Assembly (NCBI GenBank): GCA_014379815.1
Contig: JACMLA010000486.1
Location: forward strand, 1-6,853
Length of the DNA stretch: 6,853 nucleotides
Direction: 5' to 3'
Origin: Bryobacteraceae bacterium
Lineage (GTDB): Bacteria > Acidobacteriota > Terriglobia > Bryobacterales > Bryobacteraceae
Shown: positions 1 through 6,584 of the stretch, in pieces
How positions within the stretch are numbered: position 1 is the stretch's first letter
How the letters are laid out: every line of letters begins with the position of its first letter
Position numbers and translations under genes: made by a program
The notes under the pieces: model-generated
Told to the model about the DNA's origin: nothing
The model's database searches: none
What the model saw: the letters and a program-made list of their open reading frames with translations, nothing else

Positions 1-66
1 GAAGTGAACCAGCTGCGCGCCCAGACTCGCCGAGTGGTCGAGAAATTCAAACGCGTTGAATCCTGA
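1..66 (+). CDS. C-terminal tail of a truncated gene, possibly a chemoreceptor or related signalling protein
   Basis: Frame 1 is open from the first base and ends with TGA at 64-66, giving 21 residues that include QTRRVVEKFKR. The gene starts to the left of the window, so domain content cannot be seen. The pattern of a helical stretch with leucine and valine heptad positions ending in VV-x-K-F-K resembles the extreme C-terminus of methyl-accepting chemotaxis proteins, which often end in L-x-x-x-V-x-x-F-K. This is a weak resemblance over very few residues, and any protein ending in a charged amphipathic helix could look the same. The reading as a real gene end rests on the in-frame stop and the absence of competing genes on either strand here. 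Confidence 0.45.
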   Translation, partial: EVNQLRAQTRRVVEKFKRVES

Positions 67-181
67 ACTGCGGACGCTGAAAAGGTCGATTCCAATCTTT
101 GCGGCAGGAGTGCTGGATGCCATCATAGCCATAGGAGCGCTAGCCAGGCCGGCTGTAAAGGTGCGGCGGAGCATCCCTGTA

Positions 182-212
182 TTATGTCCGACCAGAGGGT
201 CTTATGTCCGAC
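182..212. repeat. Two direct copies of an 11-mer, 20 bp apart
   Basis: TTATGTCCGAC occurs at 182-192 and again at 202-212. The start-to-start distance is 20 bp, about two helical turns, so both copies face the same side of the DNA. They lie in the non-coding spacer downstream of both flanking genes: the truncated plus-strand gene ends at 66 and the minus-strand galU ends at 240. A promoter-proximal operator is therefore unlikely for either gene. Closely spaced terminal repeats are typical of some insertion sequence ends (IS21-like elements, for example), so a remnant IS end is possible, but no transposase sequence is visible. Confidence 0.5.
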
Positions 213-239
213 AAGCGGCGTTCCTGTTTGCGATCTTTG

Positions 240-1127
240 TCAGGCGTGGACATGCTCCAGCAAGTATTGGCGGAAGGGTCCGCCCAGGTCCTGGCGTTTC
301 AGGGCGAACTCGACAGTGGCCTTCAAAAAGCCCAGCTTATCTCCGGCGTCATACCGTGTTCCTTCGAACTTATAACCGTAGATGGGCCGGTTGCGAAGCA
401 GATGCCGGAGACCGTCGGTCAGCTGAATTTCTCCACCTGAGCCGGGCTGCACCGATTCAATCGAGGTGAAGATCTCAGGCGTCAGAATGTAACGCCCGAT
501 GATGGCCATATTGGACGGTGCTTCCGACGCTTTTGGCTTTTCCACCAGACTACGAATCCGGAATAACTGGTCGCGGGAGCCGTGGTGCTCCACCGGTTCG
601 GCATCTACGACGCCATATGCCGAGATCATCTCGTTAGGGACTTCCATCAGGGCAAGGACAGATGCCCCGTAATACTCGTAAATGTCCATGAGTTGCCTCA
701 GACAGGGCTTCTCTGAGTCGATTACGTCGTCGGATAGTACTACAGCGAATGGTTCCGGCCCTACCAGTTCCTTGGCGCGCAGTACAGCGTGTCCGAGTCC
801 TAACGCTTCTTTTTGGCGAACGTAAGACACGTCCATCATGTCGGAAATGCTGCGAACATCGGCCAGCAATTCCAGCTTGCCGCGCGACTCCAGAAGATGC
901 TCCAGTTCAAAGCTCTTATCGAAGTGGTCTTCAATGGAAGCCTTACCGCGCCCGGTTACGACGATGATGTTGGGGATCCCGGATTGGATCGCCTCTTCGA
1001 CGCCGTATTGAATCAATGGCTTGTCTACCAAAGGCAGCATTTCCTTTGGTTGCGCCTTGGTCGCGGGCAGGAATCGGGTTCCGAGCCCAGCGGCGGGAAA
1101 AACTGCTTTACGAACTTTAGCGATCAT
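240..1127 (-). CDS. galU: UTP--glucose-1-phosphate uridylyltransferase
   Basis: This cytoplasmic enzyme joins UTP and glucose 1-phosphate to give UDP-glucose and pyrophosphate, supplying activated glucose for LPS core, exopolysaccharide and trehalose or glycogen-type sugars. At 295 residues it has the usual bacterial GalU length. Visible motifs are the nucleotide-binding PAAGLGTRFLPATKAQPKEM (11-30), followed by LPLVDKPLIQY (31-41); RQKEALGLGHAV (104-115); LSDDV with the metal/sugar-binding aspartates (131-135); VEKPK with the catalytic-region lysines (195-199); GRYIL (211-215); GGEIQLTDGL (231-240); and the sugar-binding GTRYDAGDKLGFLKA (256-270). The ATG is preceded, 6 nt away, by the purine-rich AAAGGGA (1134-1140, minus strand). 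The gene diverges from lpxB across a 134-bp spacer. No rho-independent terminator is evident after the stop. Nothing in the protein looks aberrant. Confidence 0.96.
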   Translation of the reverse strand: MIAKVRKAVFPAAGLGTRFLPATKAQPKEMLPLVDKPLIQYGVEEAIQSGIPNIIVVTGRGKASIEDHFDKSFELEHLLESRGKLELLADVRSISDMMDVSYVRQKEALGLGHAVLRAKELVGPEPFAVVLSDDVIDSEKPCLRQLMDIYEYYGASVLALMEVPNEMISAYGVVDAEPVEHHGSRDQLFRIRSLVEKPKASEAPSNMAIIGRYILTPEIFTSIESVQPGSGGEIQLTDGLRHLLRNRPIYGYKFEGTRYDAGDKLGFLKATVEFALKRQDLGGPFRQYLLEHVHA

Positions 1128-1133
1128 TCACAA

Positions 1134-1140
1134 TCCCTTT
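1134..1140 (-). promoter_or_regulatory. Ribosome binding site of galU
   Basis: On the minus strand AAAGGGA stands 6 nt before the galU ATG at 1127-1125. It fixes this start, which also gives the normal GalU N-terminus. The neighbouring genes in this window lack such a clear site. Confidence 0.6.
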
Positions 1141-1247
1141 GCAAACGGCATCGAAACTTGCCTCGCACGACCGGGTACACTTCGGCTCCTGATCTGGCAA
1201 CTCTCTCGCAACTCTATGGTAGCGGACGACTTGTTACCCTGCCACGG

Positions 1248-1253
1248 TACACT
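1248..1253 (+). promoter_or_regulatory. Candidate -10 element for lpxB, predicting a leaderless mRNA
   Basis: TACACT matches the bacterial -10 consensus at four of six positions and lies 8 nt upstream of the lpxB ATG at 1262. A transcript begun 7-9 nt downstream of it would start at or almost at the start codon. No Shine-Dalgarno sequence is visible between this hexamer and the ATG, and an in-frame TGA at 1253-1255 excludes a longer protein. No convincing -35 is seen at 17 bp; TTGTTA at 1231-1236 is only 11 bp away. A second copy of the octamer GGTACACT lies at 1174-1181. The call is inference from spacing. Confidence 0.3.
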
Positions 1254-1261
1254 GAACTGCA

Positions 1262-2389
1262 ATGACAGGCGTCCTCGTTTCCGCAGGCGAAGCATCGGGC
1301 GATCTGTATGCCGCGGAACTGGTGACCGCCCTTAAGGGGAACCACCAAAAGTTGTCGTTCTTCGGTTGCCCGGGAGACCGCATGGAGGCTGCCGGTGTTG
1401 AGCCGGTTATTCGTGCATCCAGCCTGGGAGTTGTCGGTCTGGTAGAAGTAGTCGCCCATCTTCCACGAATCTATGGAGCTTTTCGCAAATTGGTTTCGGC
1501 GGCAAAGTCGAGGCGCCCGGCCGTAGCTATCCTGACAGACAGTCCGGACTTCAATCTGCGGGTTGCCAGACAGATGAAGCTAATGGGCGTTCCAGTCGTT
1601 TATCTGATTGCCCCGCAGGTGTGGGCCTGGCGTCAGAAGCGGGTTCGTAAATTTCCTGGATTAATCGATCATCTCCTGTGCATCTTTCCCTTCGAGGAGC
1701 CCTGGTTCCGGGAAAGAGGCGTGAACGCTACCTATATAGGGCACCCACTGACACATATCGTCCGGAGGACCCGGAGTCGCGAGGAATTCTTTTCGCGGCA
1801 TCGCCTCGATCCTCACCGGCCACTGGTTGTGCTGCTTCCCGGCAGCCGTGTGGGCGAAGTCTCCCGGCACCTGCCCGTGGTGGCTGACGCCGCAGTCAGA
1901 CTTAAGGAAGCGCAGTGTCTATTGGCAACTCCTGCCGGCTTCAGCAGTCGCGCCGGCGCCAGATTTTTCAGGGAACGGATTCCCGCGTCATCCATCCAAG
2001 TAGTTGAAGGCGAAACATCGGACGCCCTGGCACACGCCACGGTTGCGATGGCCGCCAGCGGCACGGTCACTGTGGAAGCCGCCGTCCTTGGTACTCCGAT
2101 GGTGACCTTTTACCGTGTGTCCCCACTAAGCTGGGCGCTGGGACGAAGGCTGGTTCGAGTGCCTTACCTGACAATGGTAAATCTGATCGCCGGGCGAATG
2201 ATTGTGCCCGAGCTGATGCAGAACGAGGCAACGGGAGAAAGGCTGGCCGCCGAAGTACAGACGCTGCTGGTGAACTCTTCCAAACGGGATCAAATGAAGC
2301 GCGAACTGGCGCGCGTAACCGAAGCGCTCCGTACTCCGGAGCATCCAATGGTGCGGGCGGCCGCAATAGCCGGGACTTATTTACCTTAA
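1262..2389 (+). CDS. lpxB: Lipid A disaccharide synthase
   Basis: LpxB is a peripheral inner-membrane glycosyltransferase (GT19 family) that joins UDP-2,3-diacylglucosamine and lipid X to form the tetraacyl disaccharide 1-phosphate, the backbone of lipid A. At 375 residues it has the family length. Diagnostic motifs run in order: SAGEASGDLYAAEL (7-20), FFGCPGDRMEAAGVE (33-47), LGVVGLVEVV (55-64), DSPDFN (93-98), IAPQVWAWRQKRV (116-128), YIGHPL (158-163), LLPGSRVGEV (191-200), the nucleotide-sugar region SGTVTVEAAVLGTPMV (266-281), YRVSPL (284-289), VPYLTMVNLIAGRMIVPELMQ (300-320). An in-frame TGA at 1253-1255 rules out an earlier start, and this ATG gives the normal N-terminus. There is no clear ribosome binding site. 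Its stop overlaps the next start by one base. No other lpx genes are in view, so lpxB here sits apart from an lpxD-fabZ-lpxA cluster. Confidence 0.96.
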   Translation: MTGVLVSAGEASGDLYAAELVTALKGNHQKLSFFGCPGDRMEAAGVEPVIRASSLGVVGLVEVVAHLPRIYGAFRKLVSAAKSRRPAVAILTDSPDFNLRVARQMKLMGVPVVYLIAPQVWAWRQKRVRKFPGLIDHLLCIFPFEEPWFRERGVNATYIGHPLTHIVRRTRSREEFFSRHRLDPHRPLVVLLPGSRVGEVSRHLPVVADAAVRLKEAQCLLATPAGFSSRAGARFFRERIPASSIQVVEGETSDALAHATVAMAASGTVTVEAAVLGTPMVTFYRVSPLSWALGRRLVRVPYLTMVNLIAGRMIVPELMQNEATGERLAAEVQTLLVNSSKRDQMKRELARVTEALRTPEHPMVRAAAIAGTYLP

Positions 2390-4383
2390 TGACGACAAGA
2401 CTTTCAGGACACGCAACGCGTCTCCCCGGACCGATCTTACTGGCACTGATTTGTATGGCCTTGTCCATCGCTTCCGCGATGGCGCAGGACCGACGAACCC
2501 GGCTGGACGCAAGCCACTATGTGATCAACGCCGAAATCGATCCGGCTGCGCAGACGCTCAGAGCCCAGGTACAGATTCAGTTCTCGCCGCTGGAGACTAC
2601 ATCGGCCGTCGTCCTTGAGCTGAACAACGCGTTGAATGTCTCGAAGATTGTCGACGGAGCCAACCGACAGATCCCGGCTTCACGGTCTCAGGGGGACTCC
2701 ACGGTCCGCCTGAACTTCCCGGACCCTCTGCCAAAAGGTCAGCCCGTTACCCTGACCGTTACATATGACGGACGGCTGAGCGGACAGGAAGAATCGCCTG
2801 TCTACGGCATCAAGTTCGCAGCAATTCAGAAGGATCACGCGTTCCTGATGTACCCCGCACGCTGGTTTCCAGTAACCGAGTACACAGTGGACCGTTTTAC
2901 GGCCGACGTCCGGATCAGTGTTCCGTCGGGCTACCGCGTCATCGGAAGCGGACTCGAAGAGCCGGCGGCCGACGTCGGAGGCAAGGTCACCTATAAGTTT
3001 TCCTACCGGCAGCCGGGGTTTCCAGGCAGCATCGCTGTCGTGCAAGGCAGCCCGATACGCGCCACGACGGGCGGCGTAAACACCACGGTGTACTTCCGGG
3101 AGGCGAAGGAATCCGCCGCTGCGTGGGGTGAAGAGACCGGCAAAGTTCTTGGCTTTCTAACCGGCGTTTATGGAGTCGTGCCCCAGGCCGCTCTCACTCT
3201 GATCGAGACTGAGGCCGGAACTCCGGGTGGCTACTCAGCACCTGGAATCATCTTCCTGTCGCCCAAATCGATTGGCAAGCAGCAGGTAAATGCACGGTTG
3301 CTGGCAAACCAGATTTCACGCCAGTGGTGGGGCAATCTGGTCTCGCCGTCCACACGTAATCACATGTGGTTCGTCAATGGCGCCGCCCGTTATTCTGAAC
3401 TGCTTTATGTCGAGGCACAAAACGGAGCCGGTGCTCTGGAAACCGACGTTCACGACACCTACGTGGAAGCGCTGACTCTGGATAATCTGCCCGTGATCCA
3501 GTCGGGACGGCTGGAAGATTACTCTCCCGAGTACTGGGCCGCTACAGCAGGAAAAGGGGCGGCAGTGATGCACATGCTGCGCTACGTAATTGGTGAGGAA
3601 AAATTCAAAGAGGCTCTGAAGACGTTTCTAAACGAATTCGCGAACAAGTCGGCGAGCACCGAAGATTTCCGCAAGGTCACCGAGCAGATCAGCGGTGAGA
3701 AGCTGGATTACTTTTTCCTGCAATGGATTGAGTCCAGCGGTGCCCCTGAGTTTAAACTCGAGTACACCGTGTTTCGGACTCCTAAAGGCTTCCGGGTCAT
3801 GGGCAAGGTTGCGCAGGATCTGGACACGTTCCGAATGCCCGTGGAACTGCGTGTGGAGACAGAAGGCAATCCGGAAGACAAGAAGACCGAAGTCTCTGGC
3901 ACGTCTTCCGAGTTCGTGGTCGAGACTTTTGGCAAACCTAAGAAGGTCACAATCGATCCCGCAAATCACGTCCTTCGCTACAGCAGGGATATGCGGGTCG
4001 CTGTCGCAATTCGCCGGGGTGAGATGTTTGCTGAGATCGGTGAGTACACCGATGGACTCAAGGAATACCAGAAAGCTCTGGACGTCGCACGGAACAGCTC
4101 GCTGGCACATTACAGGGTTGCGGAAGTATTCATGCTGCAGAACAACTACCAGTCAGCGGCGAATGAGTTTCGTGAAGCCCTGAACGGTGATCTGGAGCCT
4201 CGCTGGACAGAGGTTTGGGCCCACATTAACCTCGGTAAGATCTTTGATATCACCGGGCAGCGCGAGCGTGCCGTTAACGAATACACGCTGGCCGTACGAA
4301 CCAAAGATAATTCCCAGGGAGCTCTCGAGGAAGCGTCAAAGTATCTGAAGCAGCCTTATGAGCGTCCGCGTTCCAACCTATAG
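2389..4383 (+). CDS. Secreted M1-aminopeptidase-like pseudoenzyme with C-terminal TPR domain
   Basis: The 664-residue protein begins with a Sec signal peptide (hydrophobic 15-30, probable cleavage at AMA|QD, 32/33), so it should act in the periplasm. An M1-type N-terminal beta-sandwich follows (about 38-235, with YPARWFP at 155-161), then the gluzincin-like domain (about 240-450), a beta domain (about 455-535) and three TPR-like helix pairs (about 538-645). The fold markers QWWGNLVSP (312-320) and GKGAAVMHML (388-397) are intact, but the catalytic HExxH reads N307-Q308-I-S-R311, and the third zinc ligand, expected 23 residues after the first histidine, is N330. The GxMEN position reads GYSAP (281-285), and the usual tyrosine before K-G is A387. 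It should bind no catalytic zinc and cleave nothing. Translation starts at TAATG within the lpxB stop, with no own ribosome binding site, implying coupling. A binding or scaffold role is likely; the ligand is unknown. Confidence 0.88.
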   Translation: MTTRLSGHATRLPGPILLALICMALSIASAMAQDRRTRLDASHYVINAEIDPAAQTLRAQVQIQFSPLETTSAVVLELNNALNVSKIVDGANRQIPASRSQGDSTVRLNFPDPLPKGQPVTLTVTYDGRLSGQEESPVYGIKFAAIQKDHAFLMYPARWFPVTEYTVDRFTADVRISVPSGYRVIGSGLEEPAADVGGKVTYKFSYRQPGFPGSIAVVQGSPIRATTGGVNTTVYFREAKESAAAWGEETGKVLGFLTGVYGVVPQAALTLIETEAGTPGGYSAPGIIFLSPKSIGKQQVNARLLANQISRQWWGNLVSPSTRNHMWFVNGAARYSELLYVEAQNGAGALETDVHDTYVEALTLDNLPVIQSGRLEDYSPEYWAATAGKGAAVMHMLRYVIGEEKFKEALKTFLNEFANKSASTEDFRKVTEQISGEKLDYFFLQWIESSGAPEFKLEYTVFRTPKGFRVMGKVAQDLDTFRMPVELRVETEGNPEDKKTEVSGTSSEFVVETFGKPKKVTIDPANHVLRYSRDMRVAVAIRRGEMFAEIGEYTDGLKEYQKALDVARNSSLAHYRVAEVFMLQNNYQSAANEFREALNGDLEPRWTEVWAHINLGKIFDITGQRERAVNEYTLAVRTKDNSQGALEEASKYLKQPYERPRSNL

Positions 4384-6118
4384 CCTCCGAGCTTTCGGAC
4401 TGTTTTTAACGGTAGCGGGGCTTGGTGTCTCTGCGCAGACCGAACCCGCCGTCGAGAATCCCGCTGCCCTGTTTGAACTCGCGCAGAGATACGAGAAAGG
4501 CGTCGGGTGTCCGCGTGACATCGGCAAGGCTCTGGTCTATTACAAGAAGTCCGCGGCTGAGGGCGAACCTGCGGCTATGGTTGCTCTGGGCGACCTGTAC
4601 CGCGAAGGCATTTGCGTTCCGCAGGATCTGAGATATTCCGGGGACATGTACCGGCAGTCGGCGAACAAGGGCTTCGCGCCGGGCATGATGCGCCTGGGTC
4701 TTGCGCTCGAGACGAGTGGCCGGAGACCTGAAGGCATCGGTTGGTTTCGGAAAGCAGCAGCTCATGGGTATGGGCCTGCAATGACCCACCTTGGAGACAT
4801 TCTCGCCGATGTGGACTGGTATCACCGGGCCGTAGCTGCTAAGGATCCCCCCGCCTTTGCGAGGCTTTCCGAGAATGTTTCCTCCACCGAAGCGGTCCAG
4901 CTTTTAAAGCAGGGATCTGAGCTTGGAGACCCGGTGGCACAGGCCCGCTATGGGCAGAGAATCGAGCAAACCGACGCTTCAGCCGCAGCAAAGTTATATC
5001 GCACTGCGGCAGAAGCCGGGGAGCCCTCGGCCATGTCAGGTTACGCCAGATTCGCAGAGAAAGGTCTGGCTGGCGTTCCGCAGAGCGATGGGGAAGCGCT
5101 CCTTTGGTACACCAAAGCTGCGGCTGCTAAGGATGCAGAGGGGCTGCACTGGATGGCTCGCCGGGCGGAAGCGGCCGGACAGCGCGAGGAAGCAATCCGC
5201 ATGTACCGGCTCGCAGTGGGCCGCGCGCACACCGGCGCGATGGTGCGCCTTGCGAGACTGACCGACGATAAGAAACTGATGAGCGCCGCTGCAGAATCCG
5301 GCGACCCGGAAGCACTGTATCTGGTAGCGCAAGACTTGAAAGATGACGCGCTGATGCAACGTGCCGCGGAGCTGGGAAATCCTGAGGCACTTGCAGCAAC
5401 AGGGCAGGTAGAAAAGGCCGCGGCCAGAGGGCATGTTCCGTCTATGCTGCATCTGCAGAGATGGCAGGACGCAGCGAACGCCGGCAGTCCCGAGGGTCTG
5501 TACCGCTATGGGCTATCGCTGCCCGACAAAGCCGAAGGAACCCGGTATGTGCAGCGTGCGGCCGATGCAGGGTATCCGGCGGCGATGCGGGATCTTGCAG
5601 CGCGCACTGCCTCAGGAGAAGGCATCGCGAAGGATACTGTGGCTGCCAAAACCTGGTATGGCAAAGCAGCGCAAGCAGGTGACGCAATAGCGAAGTACAA
5701 GCTAGGCGAGCCGAAGAAAGTCCAGGAGGCTGCGGAAGCTGGATACGCTCCTGCGATGGTCAAAACTGCCGAGACTACGGGCGATTCGAAGTGGCTCGAG
5801 AAGGCAGCGGAAAGTAATTACGCTCCAGCTCTGACAAAGCTTGGCAAAGTCGACGAGGCCGCAGCAGCAGGCGATCCTGAGGCAAAAATACTGCTCGGAG
5901 ACCGGACAAAGAAGCCCCGCGAGGCATACAAGCTCTACCTCGAAGCGGCGGGAGCAGGCTCCCTCGCGGCAATGCGCAGGCTCGCGGAATGCCACATTAA
6001 TGGACGAGGAACGTCGGTTTCCCCTATAGATGGCGTGAACTGGTATCGAAAAGCCGCGCAGGGCGGCGACGCCGAGTCGCTGGCTATACTGCAGAAGCTC
6101 GGCAAGACGCTGTACTGA
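4358..6118 (+). CDS. Secreted Sel1-repeat protein with irregular, shortened repeats
   Basis: The 586-residue protein starts with a Sec signal peptide (R4 and R11, hydrophobic 12-24, probable cleavage VSA|QT at 26/27), so it is exported. The rest is an alpha-solenoid of Sel1-like repeats, recognised by recurring A-A-x-x-G-x-P-x-A-M, L-G-x-x-Y and W-Y-x-K-A-A patterns. Measured from one A-A-x-x-G to the next starting at residue 65, unit lengths are 36, 32, 25, 28, 31, 37, 32, 25, 25, 18, 18, 29, 36, 21, 25, 18, 29 and 36, followed by a 21-residue end; the family norm is about 36. No enzymatic domain is seen. The ATG lies 26 nt inside the preceding gene in another frame; it has only a weak GAAG nearby but gives a proper signal peptide. 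Sel1 solenoids bind other proteins; the partner is unknown. The upstream TPR pseudo-peptidase is a candidate from gene order. Confidence 0.9.
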   Translation: MSVRVPTYSLRAFGLFLTVAGLGVSAQTEPAVENPAALFELAQRYEKGVGCPRDIGKALVYYKKSAAEGEPAAMVALGDLYREGICVPQDLRYSGDMYRQSANKGFAPGMMRLGLALETSGRRPEGIGWFRKAAAHGYGPAMTHLGDILADVDWYHRAVAAKDPPAFARLSENVSSTEAVQLLKQGSELGDPVAQARYGQRIEQTDASAAAKLYRTAAEAGEPSAMSGYARFAEKGLAGVPQSDGEALLWYTKAAAAKDAEGLHWMARRAEAAGQREEAIRMYRLAVGRAHTGAMVRLARLTDDKKLMSAAAESGDPEALYLVAQDLKDDALMQRAAELGNPEALAATGQVEKAAARGHVPSMLHLQRWQDAANAGSPEGLYRYGLSLPDKAEGTRYVQRAADAGYPAAMRDLAARTASGEGIAKDTVAAKTWYGKAAQAGDAIAKYKLGEPKKVQEAAEAGYAPAMVKTAETTGDSKWLEKAAESNYAPALTKLGKVDEAAAAGDPEAKILLGDRTKKPREAYKLYLEAAGAGSLAAMRRLAECHINGRGTSVSPIDGVNWYRKAAQGGDAESLAILQKLGKTLY

Positions 6119-6185
6119 GGTTTACCACACTTAGCTGCTCTGGGAGCTTGCCGTTACTCACCCGCTACAAACCGATAGCCGGTCG
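6119..6185. other. Convergent spacer without a clear terminator
   Basis: The plus-strand operon and the minus-strand toxin gene converge here, 67 bp apart. Short inverted repeats are present (ACCG/CGGT with a 5-nt loop at 6170-6182), but the arms are only 4 bp and no T-run follows on either strand. I see no intrinsic terminator that I would defend. Confidence 0.4.
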
Positions 6186-6584
6186 CTAAACAGGAAGCAA
6201 CGTCAGGTCTTTAAGATGTTCAAAGTCCCGATAGTCTGCCGTGACTAACGGGAGATCCCATTGTCGAGCGGCTGCCGCGACCCACGCGTCGGCCGCCGTA
6301 ACAGGTCGTCCCAAGGTACGACTTTCGGCCATGATGTCGGCCCACACAGCGCAGGTTTCCTCGGTCGCCAGCAGCGTGGTGCAGAGATCAATATGCCTCG
6401 TGAGCTCCTGGCGACGTGCGGGTTTCCACTGGTTCACTCTCGGCCAGAGGAGCAATTCGCTGTGCGTCATGAACGAGATGAACCACTGATGGCCAACGGC
6501 AATCTCCAAGCATCGGCGATGAAGGGAATGATCTGGCTTGAAGAGAATGGAAACGATGTTGGTATCAAGTAAAAGAATTTTCAA
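6186..6584 (-). CDS. vapC: PIN-domain ribonuclease toxin, VapC-like
   Basis: This 132-residue single-domain protein has the PIN order and length of VapC toxins, which are Mg-dependent ribonucleases that cut tRNA or rRNA unless held by a cognate antitoxin. The acidic cluster is complete: D7 in LLLDTNIVS, E43 in SELLLW, D99 in GRPVTAADAWVAAAA, and D117 with D120 in LVTADYRDF. The start must be TTG at 6584-6582: it is the only initiator that keeps the first strand and D7, and the next methionine is residue 39. Its TTG overlaps the stop of the upstream 58-codon ORF by 4 nt (TTGA), the usual coupled arrangement of antitoxin then toxin. A weak GAG lies 5 nt upstream. The protein looks intact and active. 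The VapC family is secure; the RNA target cannot be read from the sequence. Confidence 0.9.
   Translation of the reverse strand: MKILLLDTNIVSILFKPDHSLHRRCLEIAVGHQWFISFMTHSELLLWPRVNQWKPARRQELTRHIDLCTTLLATEETCAVWADIMAESRTLGRPVTAADAWVAAAARQWDLPLVTADYRDFEHLKDLTLLPV

Noticed and set aside
142..154. AGCC-AGGCC-GGCT inverted repeat as a terminator for the truncated left gene
   Set aside because: The arms are only 4 bp and no T-run follows, so it is not distinguishable from chance.
56..469. Plus-strand open frame of 137 codons at the left end
   Set aside because: It runs through the non-coding spacer and antisense into the C-terminal part of galU, its composition is rich in Arg/Pro/Ser without motifs, and it has no ribosome binding site. 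It is a shadow of galU.
2067..2468. Minus-strand open frame antisense to the end of lpxB
   Set aside because: It lies opposite strongly conserved LpxB motifs, and its low-complexity Arg/Ser/Pro-rich product has no recognisable domain; this is typical of antisense frames in GC-rich genes.
2389..2490. Lipoprotein signal in the M1-like protein (cysteine at residue 22 in the hydrophobic stretch)
   Set aside because: The residue before the cysteine is isoleucine and it sits mid-helix, so it does not fit a lipobox; the AMA|QD signal peptidase I site ten residues later fits better.
3628..4110. Minus-strand 160-codon frame antisense to the M1-like gene
   Set aside because: The sense frame carries a coherent M1 C-terminal and TPR sequence over the same stretch, and the antisense product shows no motif.
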